DNA from: Patescibacteria group bacterium
Lineage (GTDB): Bacteria; Patescibacteriota; Minisyncoccia; JAHCSD01
Assembly (NCBI GenBank): GCA_018609185.1
Contig: JAHCSD010000018.1
Coordinates: forward strand, 1 to 9,494
Direction of reading: 5' to 3'
Length of the DNA stretch: 9,494 nucleotides
The notes beneath the pieces were generated by a model that ran no database searches, was not told the DNA's origin, and was given only the letters and a program-made list of their open reading frames with translations. Numbering within the stretch: the first letter of the stretch is position 1; every line of letters begins with the position of its first letter. Below, piece after piece: positions 1 through 5,355 of this stretch. The position numbers were made by a program, and so were the translations under genes.

Positions 1-3
1 AGA

Positions 4-27
4 AAACCCCGATCATGATCGGGGTTT
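4..27. terminator. Palindromic terminator of the reductase gene
   Basis: A perfect 24-bp palindrome has the core CCCCGATCA/TGATCGGGG flanked by A3 and T3. Read on the minus strand it ends in TTTTCT, a modest U tract, so it can terminate the leftward reductase transcript. It may also serve a convergent gene beyond the window edge. The reductase stop codon and its last few codons lie inside the stem. Confidence 0.75.
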
Positions 28-786
28 GTTCTTTGGCTCAACCCAAAAGCTTTCTTTTTTGATTTCGTATCCGTGGGGGTCGAAGGTTCTTTTAAGTCTT
101 CGAAGAAACGCCCGTGCAGGGAGTTTCTTTGAGAGATCTTTTAGCATTTTAGGGTTTCCACAAAGGTATATAATGCTGTTGTCTGGTTCAATGCCATGGT
201 TAATAAGGAGCCATCTGGTAAAACGATTTATTCGTTTTCCGTATCCCTGCCATCCTGTATTTCGTGTTTCCTCGGGCCGGCTTACGGTGGGGATATACGT
301 AAAGTCGGGACTGATATTCCGTAGCTCGTCATCATATCCGAATTCATCTTGGTAGCTTACACCGTGGAACACATAGAAGTTACGCGGGGCGTACACCAGG
401 GGACGCGATCGGAAGTAATGACGGATAATACTCACATAGGGGCTGATTCCTGTTCCTGTGGCAATCATCACTTGGTTTTCGAATCGTTCCTCAAACGTAA
501 AAATACCCTTTGCTTTCGGAAGTAATGTTACCTTATCGCCCACGCGTAATTGCCAGAGAATTGGTGTGAATTCACCGTCTTTGACCAGTCGGATAAAGAG
601 TTCAAGGTACGGTTTATCGGGTGAAGAGGCAATTGAGTAGGGCCGGTAAGTATCATTAATTCCAATCGTGCAATATTGTCCCGGTACAAATGGATAGTGG
701 ATATCTGGTTCAAAGCGCATAATTACAAGATCAGGTGTTATATCTCTTCTAGATATCAGTCTTGCTTTGGGGAATACTTTAGGCAT
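13..786 (-). CDS. Ferredoxin/flavodoxin-NADP(+) reductase-like FAD oxidoreductase
   Basis: This 257-residue protein has the size and layout of bacterial Fpr-type ferredoxin-NADP reductases, which pass electrons between NADPH and ferredoxin or flavodoxin through FAD in the cytoplasm. Visible in order: an N-terminal beta-barrel FAD domain with RPYS at residues 48-51 and a PKAKGIF segment at 90-96; then a Rossmann NADP domain with GTGISP at 111-116 and CGNP at 209-212. The C-terminus carries an aromatic residue (Trp248) followed by a nine-residue tail, where many Fpr proteins end close to the aromatic residue that stacks on FAD. The ATG has a GGAAAGG Shine-Dalgarno sequence 7 nt upstream (minus strand, 794-800). 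The electron-carrier partner is not in the window. Family assignment is firm; whether it prefers ferredoxin, flavodoxin or another acceptor cannot be told. Confidence 0.9.
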   Translation of the reverse strand: MPKVFPKARLISRRDITPDLVIMRFEPDIHYPFVPGQYCTIGINDTYRPYSIASSPDKPYLELFIRLVKDGEFTPILWQLRVGDKVTLLPKAKGIFTFEERFENQVMIATGTGISPYVSIIRHYFRSRPLVYAPRNFYVFHGVSYQDEFGYDDELRNISPDFTYIPTVSRPEETRNTGWQGYGKRINRFTRWLLINHGIEPDNSIIYLCGNPKMLKDLSKKLPARAFLRRLKRTFDPHGYEIKKESFWVEPKNKPRS

Positions 787-807
787 AACTTCGCCTTTCC
801 ATCACGT

Positions 808-819
808 TATTAAAGATCA
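808..819 (-). promoter_or_regulatory. boxA-like motif, reductase leader
   Basis: The minus strand reads TGATCTTTAATA, resembling the boxA antitermination element (E. coli TGCTCTTTAACA) bound by NusB/NusE. It lies only 4 nt from the predicted -10, so the predicted RNA start falls inside it and the transcript may carry only part of the motif. It is the weakest of the three boxA-like sites in the window. Confidence 0.35.
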
Positions 820-823
820 ATAA

Positions 824-852
824 ATTGTACCATAAAATACAATAAATGTCCA
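824..852 (-). promoter_or_regulatory. Sigma70-type promoter of the reductase gene
   Basis: On the minus strand a -35 TGGACA (847-852) and a -10 TACAAT (824-829) are separated by exactly 17 bp. Predicted transcription starts near 817 and gives a leader of about 30 nt. Confidence 0.7.
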
Positions 853-862
853 TCCCGTTTAG

Positions 863-879
863 GGTATGTACACCATACC
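863..879. promoter_or_regulatory. Inverted repeat between divergent promoters, possible operator
   Basis: GGTATG (863-868) and CATACC (874-879) form a 6-bp dyad with a 5-bp gap. It lies just upstream of both -35 boxes in the divergent intergenic region, where a regulator of both genes could bind. No regulator gene is present in the window, so this is a positional inference. Confidence 0.35.
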
Positions 880-887
880 TTTTAGAA

Positions 888-916
888 TTGACATAAAGTA
901 AAGAGTACGGTATATT
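888..916 (+). promoter_or_regulatory. Sigma70-type promoter of the IolD-like gene
   Basis: A perfect -35 TTGACA (888-893) is 17 bp from a -10 TATATT (911-916). Predicted transcription starts near 923. A small dyad ACGGT-N7-ACCGT (907-923) covers the -10 and start site and could be an operator. Confidence 0.85.
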
Positions 917-926
917 AGACCGTTAT

Positions 927-938
927 CGTTCTTTGAAA
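927..938 (+). promoter_or_regulatory. boxA-like motif, IolD-like gene leader
   Basis: CGTTCTTTGAAA closely matches the boxA element of rRNA leaders (Gram-positive form TGTTCTTTGAAA). It lies at the very 5' end of the predicted transcript, 10 nt after the -10 box. The same arrangement recurs before the hydrolase gene. Confidence 0.5.
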
Positions 939-958
939 TATTTAAAAAGGAGAAAGGG

Positions 959-2815
959 ATGCCAAGAAAGACTAGGCTTACCGGAGCTCAGGTAATTTTG
1001 AAGTATTTGGAAAATGAACGAGTTCCTTATATTCTGGGTATCTTCGGACATGGAAACATTCAGTCTTCAGACGTGATTAAAAAACATAAAGATACTATCA
1101 CTTATATCCAAGTGAAAAATGAACAGAATGCAGTTCATATAGCGACGGCCTATGCCAAAATGACTGGGTGCCCCCTTGCAGTTACGACTTCTATTGGTCC
1201 GGGTTGCACAAACTTGGTTACGGGTGCCGCGGTGGCCCACGCGAACCGCCTGCCTGTGATTTTACTTCCTGGAGATAAACATGCAGGCAACGAAGGAGTT
1301 GTCCTACAAGAACTTGAGGGAAATTCAGATACGGAATCTCGAGCTGCAGATACCCTCAAGCCCGTTTCACGTTACTGGATGCGGGTGAATCGCGCAGAGC
1401 AGCTTCAGAAAGTTCTTCCGCAACTCTTTGATACGATTTTGACACCTGGAATGCAGGGCCCCGGAACACTTGCGCTTCCCATGGACGTGCAAGCGGAAGC
1501 CGCCGAATTTGATCTTGATATGCTTATGAAACCGCGGGACCGAGAATGGCAGAGAACCCTTCCCGATCGACTTGCAGTTAAACGTGCGATTGAGGCAATC
1601 AAACGGTGCAGGCGCCCCCTTATCATTGCGGGCGGGGGAGTGATTTATTCACAAGCATGGACATGGCTTGAGATCTTTTCCGATCTTATCGGGGCTCCCG
1701 TGGTTACGACACAGGCAGGAAACGGAGCGCTTCTCTTTGACCATCCGATGTATGCATTTAGCGGGATCGGTCCCACGGGAAACCCGTGTACGAATACTCT
1801 TGCCTATAAAGCGGATTTGGTGATTGGTATAGGAACCCGTTATGCGGATTTTATCACCGAATCAGAAACAGCTTTCGGGCGCGACGTAACGTTTATTAAT
1901 ATAAACGTAGCTCATGTTGATGTGGGTAAGCAACGTGCGATTAAGCTTCTGGGTGATGCGCAAGCCACGCTCGCACAACTTGTTCAGGAGATCCGTATCC
2001 AACGTGCTTATCCCGATTCAGAGAATCGAAAGAAATACGAAGCCGAATTCGAAAAGTTAAAAGAGAAGTGGATCAAAGAACAGGACAAGTATCGCAACTA
2101 TAATGGGGAAACGCTCGTTCAGTCAGAAGTAATTGGTATTTTGAACGAAGCCTGTGCTCCTACGGATGTAGTAATTAATGCAGCGGGAAGTATGCCGGGT
2201 GATCTTCAGAAATTATGGCGTCCAAAAGATCCCACACGAAAAGGGTATCACCTCGAATATGGATATTCTTGCATGGGATATGAAATTCCTGCAGGAATCG
2301 GTGTGAAACTGGCCGACCCCACAAGAGAAGTGTGGGTGCTTGTCGGCGACGGAAGCGCTCTGATGGGCGGACTTCAAGAGATCCAAACTGCATATCAATA
2401 TGGCATTAAAATAAATATTATCTTGGTAGATAATCACGGCTATCAGTGTATCCGTGGTCTCCAAAAGGGACAAGGATTTCAAGAGTTCGGTAATGAGTTC
2501 CGCATGTTCGAAGAGAAAACCAATGCCTTGACGGGTGAACACACGTTTATCAAGTTCGCTAATATTGCACGAGAGCTTGGTGCGGTTTCAATGACTGCAA
2601 CAACTCGGGAAGCATTTACTGCGGCCGTTGAAGCGTGCAAGAACATTCCCGGCAATCAGCCAACTTTGATCTATGTACTCGTTGATCCGGAATTTTGTCT
2701 TCCTGATTATGGAGGCTGGTGGGACGTCCCGATTCCAGAAGTATCGGATCGTCCCGAGATGAAAAAGGCATTACGGCGATACCGGAGAAAGAAAGCACGG
2801 CAAGTGGTACGATAA
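959..2815 (+). CDS. Thiamine-diphosphate enzyme of the IolD family (trihydroxycyclohexane-dione hydrolase-like)
   Basis: This 618-residue ThDP-dependent enzyme resembles IolD, which in inositol breakdown cleaves the ring of 3D-(3,5/4)-trihydroxycyclohexane-1,2-dione (family members are about 640 residues). The N-terminal Pyr domain has the IolD-like GHGN at residues 30-33 and the catalytic glutamate in NEQ (Glu55). A middle domain opens with the segment PLIIAGGGVIYS. The C-terminal PP domain has the Mg-ThDP motif GDG (463-465), 26 residues, then Asn492. AAGGAG (947-952) sits 6 nt before the ATG. The gene is monocistronic, with its own promoter and terminator. No other inositol gene (iolB, C, E, G) is present, so the substrate could differ; another decarboxylase, lyase or carboligase activity is possible. 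Family membership is clear, reaction uncertain. Confidence 0.88.
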   Translation: MPRKTRLTGAQVILKYLENERVPYILGIFGHGNIQSSDVIKKHKDTITYIQVKNEQNAVHIATAYAKMTGCPLAVTTSIGPGCTNLVTGAAVAHANRLPVILLPGDKHAGNEGVVLQELEGNSDTESRAADTLKPVSRYWMRVNRAEQLQKVLPQLFDTILTPGMQGPGTLALPMDVQAEAAEFDLDMLMKPRDREWQRTLPDRLAVKRAIEAIKRCRRPLIIAGGGVIYSQAWTWLEIFSDLIGAPVVTTQAGNGALLFDHPMYAFSGIGPTGNPCTNTLAYKADLVIGIGTRYADFITESETAFGRDVTFININVAHVDVGKQRAIKLLGDAQATLAQLVQEIRIQRAYPDSENRKKYEAEFEKLKEKWIKEQDKYRNYNGETLVQSEVIGILNEACAPTDVVINAAGSMPGDLQKLWRPKDPTRKGYHLEYGYSCMGYEIPAGIGVKLADPTREVWVLVGDGSALMGGLQEIQTAYQYGIKINIILVDNHGYQCIRGLQKGQGFQEFGNEFRMFEEKTNALTGEHTFIKFANIARELGAVSMTATTREAFTAAVEACKNIPGNQPTLIYVLVDPEFCLPDYGGWWDVPIPEVSDRPEMKKALRRYRRKKARQVVR

Positions 2816-2822
2816 TGAATCT

Positions 2823-2851
2823 AAAGCCGCCAAGTCTGACTTGGCGGCTTT
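2823..2851 (+). terminator. Intrinsic terminator after the IolD-like gene
   Basis: A 14-bp GC-rich inverted repeat (2823-2836 and 2838-2851, core GCCGCCAAGTC/GACTTGGCGGC) starts 7 nt after the stop codon and ends in TTTT. The very tight centre means the innermost pairs must open to make the loop. Confidence 0.85.
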
Positions 2852-2863
2852 TCCGTTAATACC

Positions 2864-2892
2864 TTGAACATATTTCAAATCTATGGTATAGT
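2864..2892 (+). promoter_or_regulatory. Sigma70-type promoter of the alpha/beta-hydrolase gene
   Basis: A -35 TTGAAC (2864-2869) and a -10 TATAGT (2887-2892) have a 17-bp spacer. The predicted start near 2899 gives a leader of about 115 nt. Confidence 0.75.
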
Positions 2893-2901
2893 TACACGTA
2901 C

Positions 2902-2913
2902 TGATCTTTGACA
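2902..2913 (+). promoter_or_regulatory. boxA-like motif, hydrolase leader
   Basis: TGATCTTTGACA resembles boxA and lies 9 nt after the -10, nearly the same spacing as in the IolD-like gene leader. It also contains TTGACA, but no -10 follows at a workable distance, so it does not read as a second promoter. Confidence 0.45.
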
Positions 2914-2928
2914 CTTCGATTCGGCTCC

Positions 2929-2970
2929 CGCTCCGAAGGAGCGAGGCTCGCCCCGAAGTTCTTCGGGGCG
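2929..2970 (+). promoter_or_regulatory. Tandem hairpins in the hydrolase 5' leader
   Basis: Hairpin 1 is CGCTCC-GAA-GGAGCG (2929-2943). Hairpin 2 is a 10-bp perfect inverted repeat, CGCCCCGAAG/CTTCGGGGCG (2949-2958 and 2961-2970). Neither is followed by a U tract, so they are not obvious terminators. They lie between the boxA-like motif and the ribosome binding site. They could stabilise the mRNA, form a regulatory fold, or be a dispersed intergenic repeat of this genome. No known riboswitch class is recognised. Confidence 0.5.
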
Positions 2971-3013
2971 GCAGTGCAAGAAAACGTAAAACTTCGGAAA
3001 TTGGAGGTAGGCA

Positions 3014-3877
3014 GTGAAGGATTTCTTAAAGAATCTTTTCCGGAAGTATTCACCTAACGGCGTAAAGCATCACACGGTTACGATTGACGGTTCTCGTATT
3101 CACTGGGTCGAGGCCGGGGATCCCGAGAAGCCCACGCTTCTTTGTGTAGATGGATGGATGGGATCCTGGAAAGCATTTAAACGAGTGATTCCCCACCTTA
3201 AAAAAGATTATCACGTGGTAATCTTTGACCTTCCAGGATTCGGCGAATCTGATCCCCTTTCTTCAAGGCACACTGTTGCCAGTATTTCAGAGTTTCTTCG
3301 TAAGTTTGTCCAAGAAATTGGACTTAAACGGTTTCACCTACTTGGTCTTTCATTTGGCGCCGCGGTGTCACTTCACTTTGCGGCGAATAATTCCGAGATG
3401 GTCGACAAGGTCGTTCTCCAGGGAGCTCCATTCGACTCAAAACTCTTTAAACTGTGGATGAGACTTGGAGCAAGGCTTATGACTTTACCCGTTTTTATCA
3501 GAGCTGCTGAATTTATCTTTGGTCAGGAATTTCTTGTGTTTTTAGTCTTAAGGGCGCAGAAAGATATGGCATTTGCGACAGATGAAGAGCTTTGGGAAAA
3601 AGCAAACCGCACCGGTCGTGCATCAGCACGCGCTGCAATGGAAAGCGCTCAAGACGTCACGCGAATTGATCTTCGGAAAGAAGCAAAATTGATCAAGTCA
3701 TCAACTCTTATTATCGACGGCGAAAACGTACAGTTTCGCCCGCTTGCTGCATGGAAGATTCTTCGTGAATTAATTCCCAATTCCGATCTTGTGCTTATTA
3801 AAGACGCTACTCATACGGTTCCAAGCCAAAAACCAAAGGAATTTTCTAAAGAAGTTTTACGATTTTTGAAAGCATAA
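3014..3877 (+). CDS. Alpha/beta-hydrolase fold protein with altered active site
   Basis: The 287-residue protein has the alpha/beta-hydrolase layout: beta-strand and oxyanion turn at residues 41-52, FDLPGFGESD at 71-80, nucleophile elbow GLSFG at 111-115 (Ser113), a helical lid region at about 140-215, and a C-terminal His267 in DATH. Two usual positions differ. The oxyanion-turn HG is DG (Asp46-Gly47), and the catalytic acid of the GENDxxxP motif is Val239 in GENVQFRP. Asp235, just before, or another acid might substitute, or activity may be reduced. The start is GTG, chosen because GGAGG (3003-3007) lies 6 nt upstream. The gene stands alone between its own promoter and terminator. No signal peptide is seen, so it is probably cytoplasmic. 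Substrate cannot be predicted. Confidence 0.85.
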   Translation: MKDFLKNLFRKYSPNGVKHHTVTIDGSRIHWVEAGDPEKPTLLCVDGWMGSWKAFKRVIPHLKKDYHVVIFDLPGFGESDPLSSRHTVASISEFLRKFVQEIGLKRFHLLGLSFGAAVSLHFAANNSEMVDKVVLQGAPFDSKLFKLWMRLGARLMTLPVFIRAAEFIFGQEFLVFLVLRAQKDMAFATDEELWEKANRTGRASARAAMESAQDVTRIDLRKEAKLIKSSTLIIDGENVQFRPLAAWKILRELIPNSDLVLIKDATHTVPSQKPKEFSKEVLRFLKA

Positions 3878-3910
3878 AACCCAGTTTTAAACCTGGGTTT
3901 TTCTTTTTTT
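3876..3910 (+). terminator. Intrinsic terminator after the hydrolase gene
   Basis: A 9-bp stem AAAACCCAG/CTGGGTTTT (3876-3884 and 3893-3901) with an 8-nt loop is followed by a long T-rich tract to 3910. The stem begins inside the TAA stop codon. Confidence 0.85.
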
Positions 3911-3920
3911 CACAAAATAC

Positions 3921-3949
3921 TTGACTTTTATTTAAAACTATGCTATAAT
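3921..3949 (+). promoter_or_regulatory. Strong sigma70-type promoter of the coiled-coil/3D-domain unit
   Basis: TTGACT (3921-3926) lies 17 bp from a perfect TATAAT (3944-3949), preceded by TGC, making an extended -10. This is one of the best promoter matches in the window. Predicted transcription starts near 3956, giving a leader of about 70 nt. Confidence 0.88.
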
Positions 3950-3954
3950 GTAGA

Positions 3955-3973
3955 TGTCCAAGATGATTGGACA
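3955..3973 (+). promoter_or_regulatory. 5'-terminal mRNA hairpin
   Basis: TGTCCA and TGGACA form a 6-bp stem with a 7-nt loop at the predicted 5' end of the transcript. Such hairpins often protect mRNA from 5'-end decay. A second, weaker fold, TCCT-TGAA-AGGA (4009-4020), overlaps the Shine-Dalgarno region of the first gene and could modulate its translation. Confidence 0.4.
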
Positions 3974-4025
3974 AACTATGTAAACAACGATACGCTCGAA
4001 AATTTGAATCCTTGAAAGGAGAATT

Positions 4026-4340
4026 ATGATGAATAGCGTTGTTAGTTTCATAGGAAAGATCCTTGAAAAACTCCCCGGGCCAGCGAAGGTTCCAGAGCAG
4101 TCTTTGTCGTTGTCAGTCGTTCTTGGCGGTTTCGGTATTCTTCTTCTTGTTGTGATCGCCTCGATCGCCTACAGCAATTACTCAATTGCCGAGAAGCACA
4201 AGGAGGAGCTATTGGAACGGTACGGGAGCGCTATCGCGGAAAGTGATTTCCGTATTGGCGAACTCGATATCGAGGGTCAGGCAATCGGTTACGAAAGTCT
4301 GCGGCTTGAGCCTCAGATAGATATTTCTCGGGCGCACTAA
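4026..4340 (+). CDS. Single-pass membrane protein, truncated by an in-frame TAA
   Basis: I do not recognise this family. The 104-residue product has a short amphipathic N-terminus (about 1-26), one strongly hydrophobic transmembrane segment (about 28-49), then a charged region that begins a coiled-coil-like stretch. Translation may start at the ATG at 4026 or the adjacent ATG at 4029. AAAGGAG (4015-4021) is 4 nt from the first and 7 nt from the second, favouring the second. The frame closes at TAA (4338-4340) but stays open for a further 57 codons with the same character, so the intact gene was probably 4026-4514 (about 162 residues). Base composition is GC-richer than the flanks (33 of 60 G+C at 4201-4260). 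It is co-transcribed with the 3D-domain gene and probably works with it at the membrane. Confidence 0.7.
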   Translation: MMNSVVSFIGKILEKLPGPAKVPEQSLSLSVVLGGFGILLLVVIASIAYSNYSIAEKHKEELLERYGSAIAESDFRIGELDIEGQAIGYESLRLEPQIDISRAH

Positions 4341-4514
4341 GGTGAGCTTGAGGATATTCTGTCCGGACTCCACGCGGACGCTTCGGACACCAGAAACGAC
4401 ATTAACGATCTTAAGAACAAGATCACACAGATCCAGACGCAATATCCACAGATCGACAGCAAGATCTCTGGCGTTAAGTCAGAGATCGCGAGAATCAAGA
4501 AGGAGTTGAAGTAA
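4341..4514 (+). pseudogene. In-frame coiled-coil continuation after the premature stop
   Basis: Directly after the TAA the same frame continues for 57 codons to a second TAA at 4512-4514, without frameshift or further stop. The predicted peptide has regularly spaced Ile/Leu/Val among Lys, Glu, Gln and Asp (for example INDLKNKITQIQ and SEIARIKKELK), typical of a coiled coil that continues the upstream protein. There is no credible in-frame start with a ribosome binding site near its beginning. Its end carries the AAGGAG Shine-Dalgarno of the next gene and overlaps that gene's ATG by one base (TAATG). So the gene pair was built for translational coupling through this segment. Possible explanations are a recent nonsense mutation (CAA, AAA or GAA to TAA), a sequence error, or stop-codon readthrough. 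Confidence 0.65.
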
Positions 4515-5338
4515 TGACCAAGAGCAAGACGGCTGCGTTCCTCATTCTTGGGATCGCGTTTATCGCCGTCGTGGTCTTTTTGGTCATGTCGGTAGATGCA
4601 CGTGGCAGCTCGGATGAGGTGCCCCGTGAGCTAACAGAAAAGCTCGACCTCCAACAGGAGGTCGAGCAGATACTCCGGAACAGCAACACCGTTCAGAAGG
4701 AGCAGCTTTCCGAGACCATGAGCGACTGGGACGAGCTTGATGCTGACATCTCTCGACTGATCAATGACGTGGAGAACGTGACTGAGGAATTGACCGTTCT
4801 TGAATCTGAGCGTTCCGCTCGAAACCAGGATCTGGAGAATCTTTCGGGCCAGGTTACCACGCTGAATCAGTTCCAGGGTGAGCGAGACCAGCTCGCCAAG
4901 AAGCTCGCCGACCAGAAAGCTGCTGCCAAAAAGGCGGCGGACGAGGAAGCTGCACGGAAGGCTGCGGAGGAAGCGAAAAAAATAACTCCTCCGTCTCTCG
5001 TTAGGCCAGGGAACTGCCCGTCTGGGTTGTCATTCCTTGGGAACGTCTCGGGTTATTCCAGTACCCCAGATCAAACCTGGGGGGACCCCTACGCTACTGC
5101 AACCGGAACCCGGGTACACTGGGGGACAGTAGCGGTGGACCCCAACCACATTCCTTATGGATGTCGGTTGACAATCGAAGGGTTTCCGGGGACCGTTTTC
5201 ACGGCGGAAGATACCGGAGGAGCAATCCTCGGGTATTGGAACCGTGTAGACATCTGGTTCCCGGATACGGTAGAATCTACCGGTCGAGAGAAAGCTCTCG
5301 ACTGGGGCCGTCGCTGGGTGACAGTGACGATTCTCTAG
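4514..5338 (+). CDS. Membrane-anchored coiled-coil protein with C-terminal 3D domain
   Basis: The 274-residue protein has an N-terminal transmembrane segment (about 6-26) and a long coiled coil (about 36-156) ending in an Ala/Lys/Glu-rich helix. A proline-containing linker leads to a C-terminal 3D domain (about 178-274). The domain is named for three conserved aspartates, visible here as Asp209 (AVDP), Asp233 (EDTGG) and Asp246 (RVDIWF). The 3D domain is a double-psi beta-barrel related to the MltA core, found in cell-wall-acting proteins such as YocH and resuscitation-promoting factors. A role in peptidoglycan cleavage or remodelling outside the membrane is inferred. Cys168 and Cys217 could form a disulfide. 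AAGGAG (4500-4505) is 8 nt upstream and the ATG overlaps the preceding TAA. The gene is GC-rich (35 of 60 at 5041-5100). Confidence 0.85.
   Translation: MTKSKTAAFLILGIAFIAVVVFLVMSVDARGSSDEVPRELTEKLDLQQEVEQILRNSNTVQKEQLSETMSDWDELDADISRLINDVENVTEELTVLESERSARNQDLENLSGQVTTLNQFQGERDQLAKKLADQKAAAKKAADEEAARKAAEEAKKITPPSLVRPGNCPSGLSFLGNVSGYSSTPDQTWGDPYATATGTRVHWGTVAVDPNHIPYGCRLTIEGFPGTVFTAEDTGGAILGYWNRVDIWFPDTVESTGREKALDWGRRWVTVTIL
4642..4667 (+). repeat. Perfect inverted repeat inside the 3D-domain gene
   Basis: GCTCGACCTCC (4642-4652) and GGAGGTCGAGC (4657-4667) form an 11-bp perfect stem with the tetraloop AACA. It lies about 130 nt into the coding sequence and encodes the start of the coiled coil. 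No U tract follows. Confidence 0.7.
5281..5304 (+). repeat. Second inverted repeat inside the 3D-domain gene
   Basis: GTCGAGAG (5283-5290) and CTCTCGAC (5295-5302) form an 8-bp perfect stem with loop AAAG, extendable by a G-T wobble and a C-G pair. It lies near the 3' end of the gene. The 10-mer CTCTCGACTG of its right arm also occurs at 4750-4759. Confidence 0.5.
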
Positions 5339-5355
5339 AAGGTTTCAAGGACCTT

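Noticed and set aside
26..355. 109-codon frame on the plus strand opposite the reductase
   Set aside because: It has no domain signature and is antisense to a gene with clear FAD and NADP motifs.
2213..2542. Minus-strand frame of 109 codons within the IolD-like gene
   Set aside because: It is antisense to the ThDP-binding domain, with no ribosome binding site or known family.
2908..2913. TTGACA as a second promoter for the hydrolase
   Set aside because: No -10-like hexamer lies 16-18 bp downstream; it is part of the boxA-like motif.
3978..3983. ATG-TAA start-stop uORF in the leader of the membrane module
   Set aside because: No ribosome binding site precedes it; six bases are expected by chance.
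4338..4340. TAA read as a recoded amino acid through an alternative genetic code
   Set aside because: TAA ends several other genes in the window normally (2815, 3877, 6054, 6542), so a general reassignment is excluded; only local readthrough remains possible.
4342..4508. GTG-initiated frame after the premature stop, open to TGA at 4506-4508
   Set aside because: It is out of frame with the upstream gene, has no Shine-Dalgarno, and its peptide is Arg/Ser/Thr-rich without structure; the other frame has a coiled-coil pattern and couples to the next gene.
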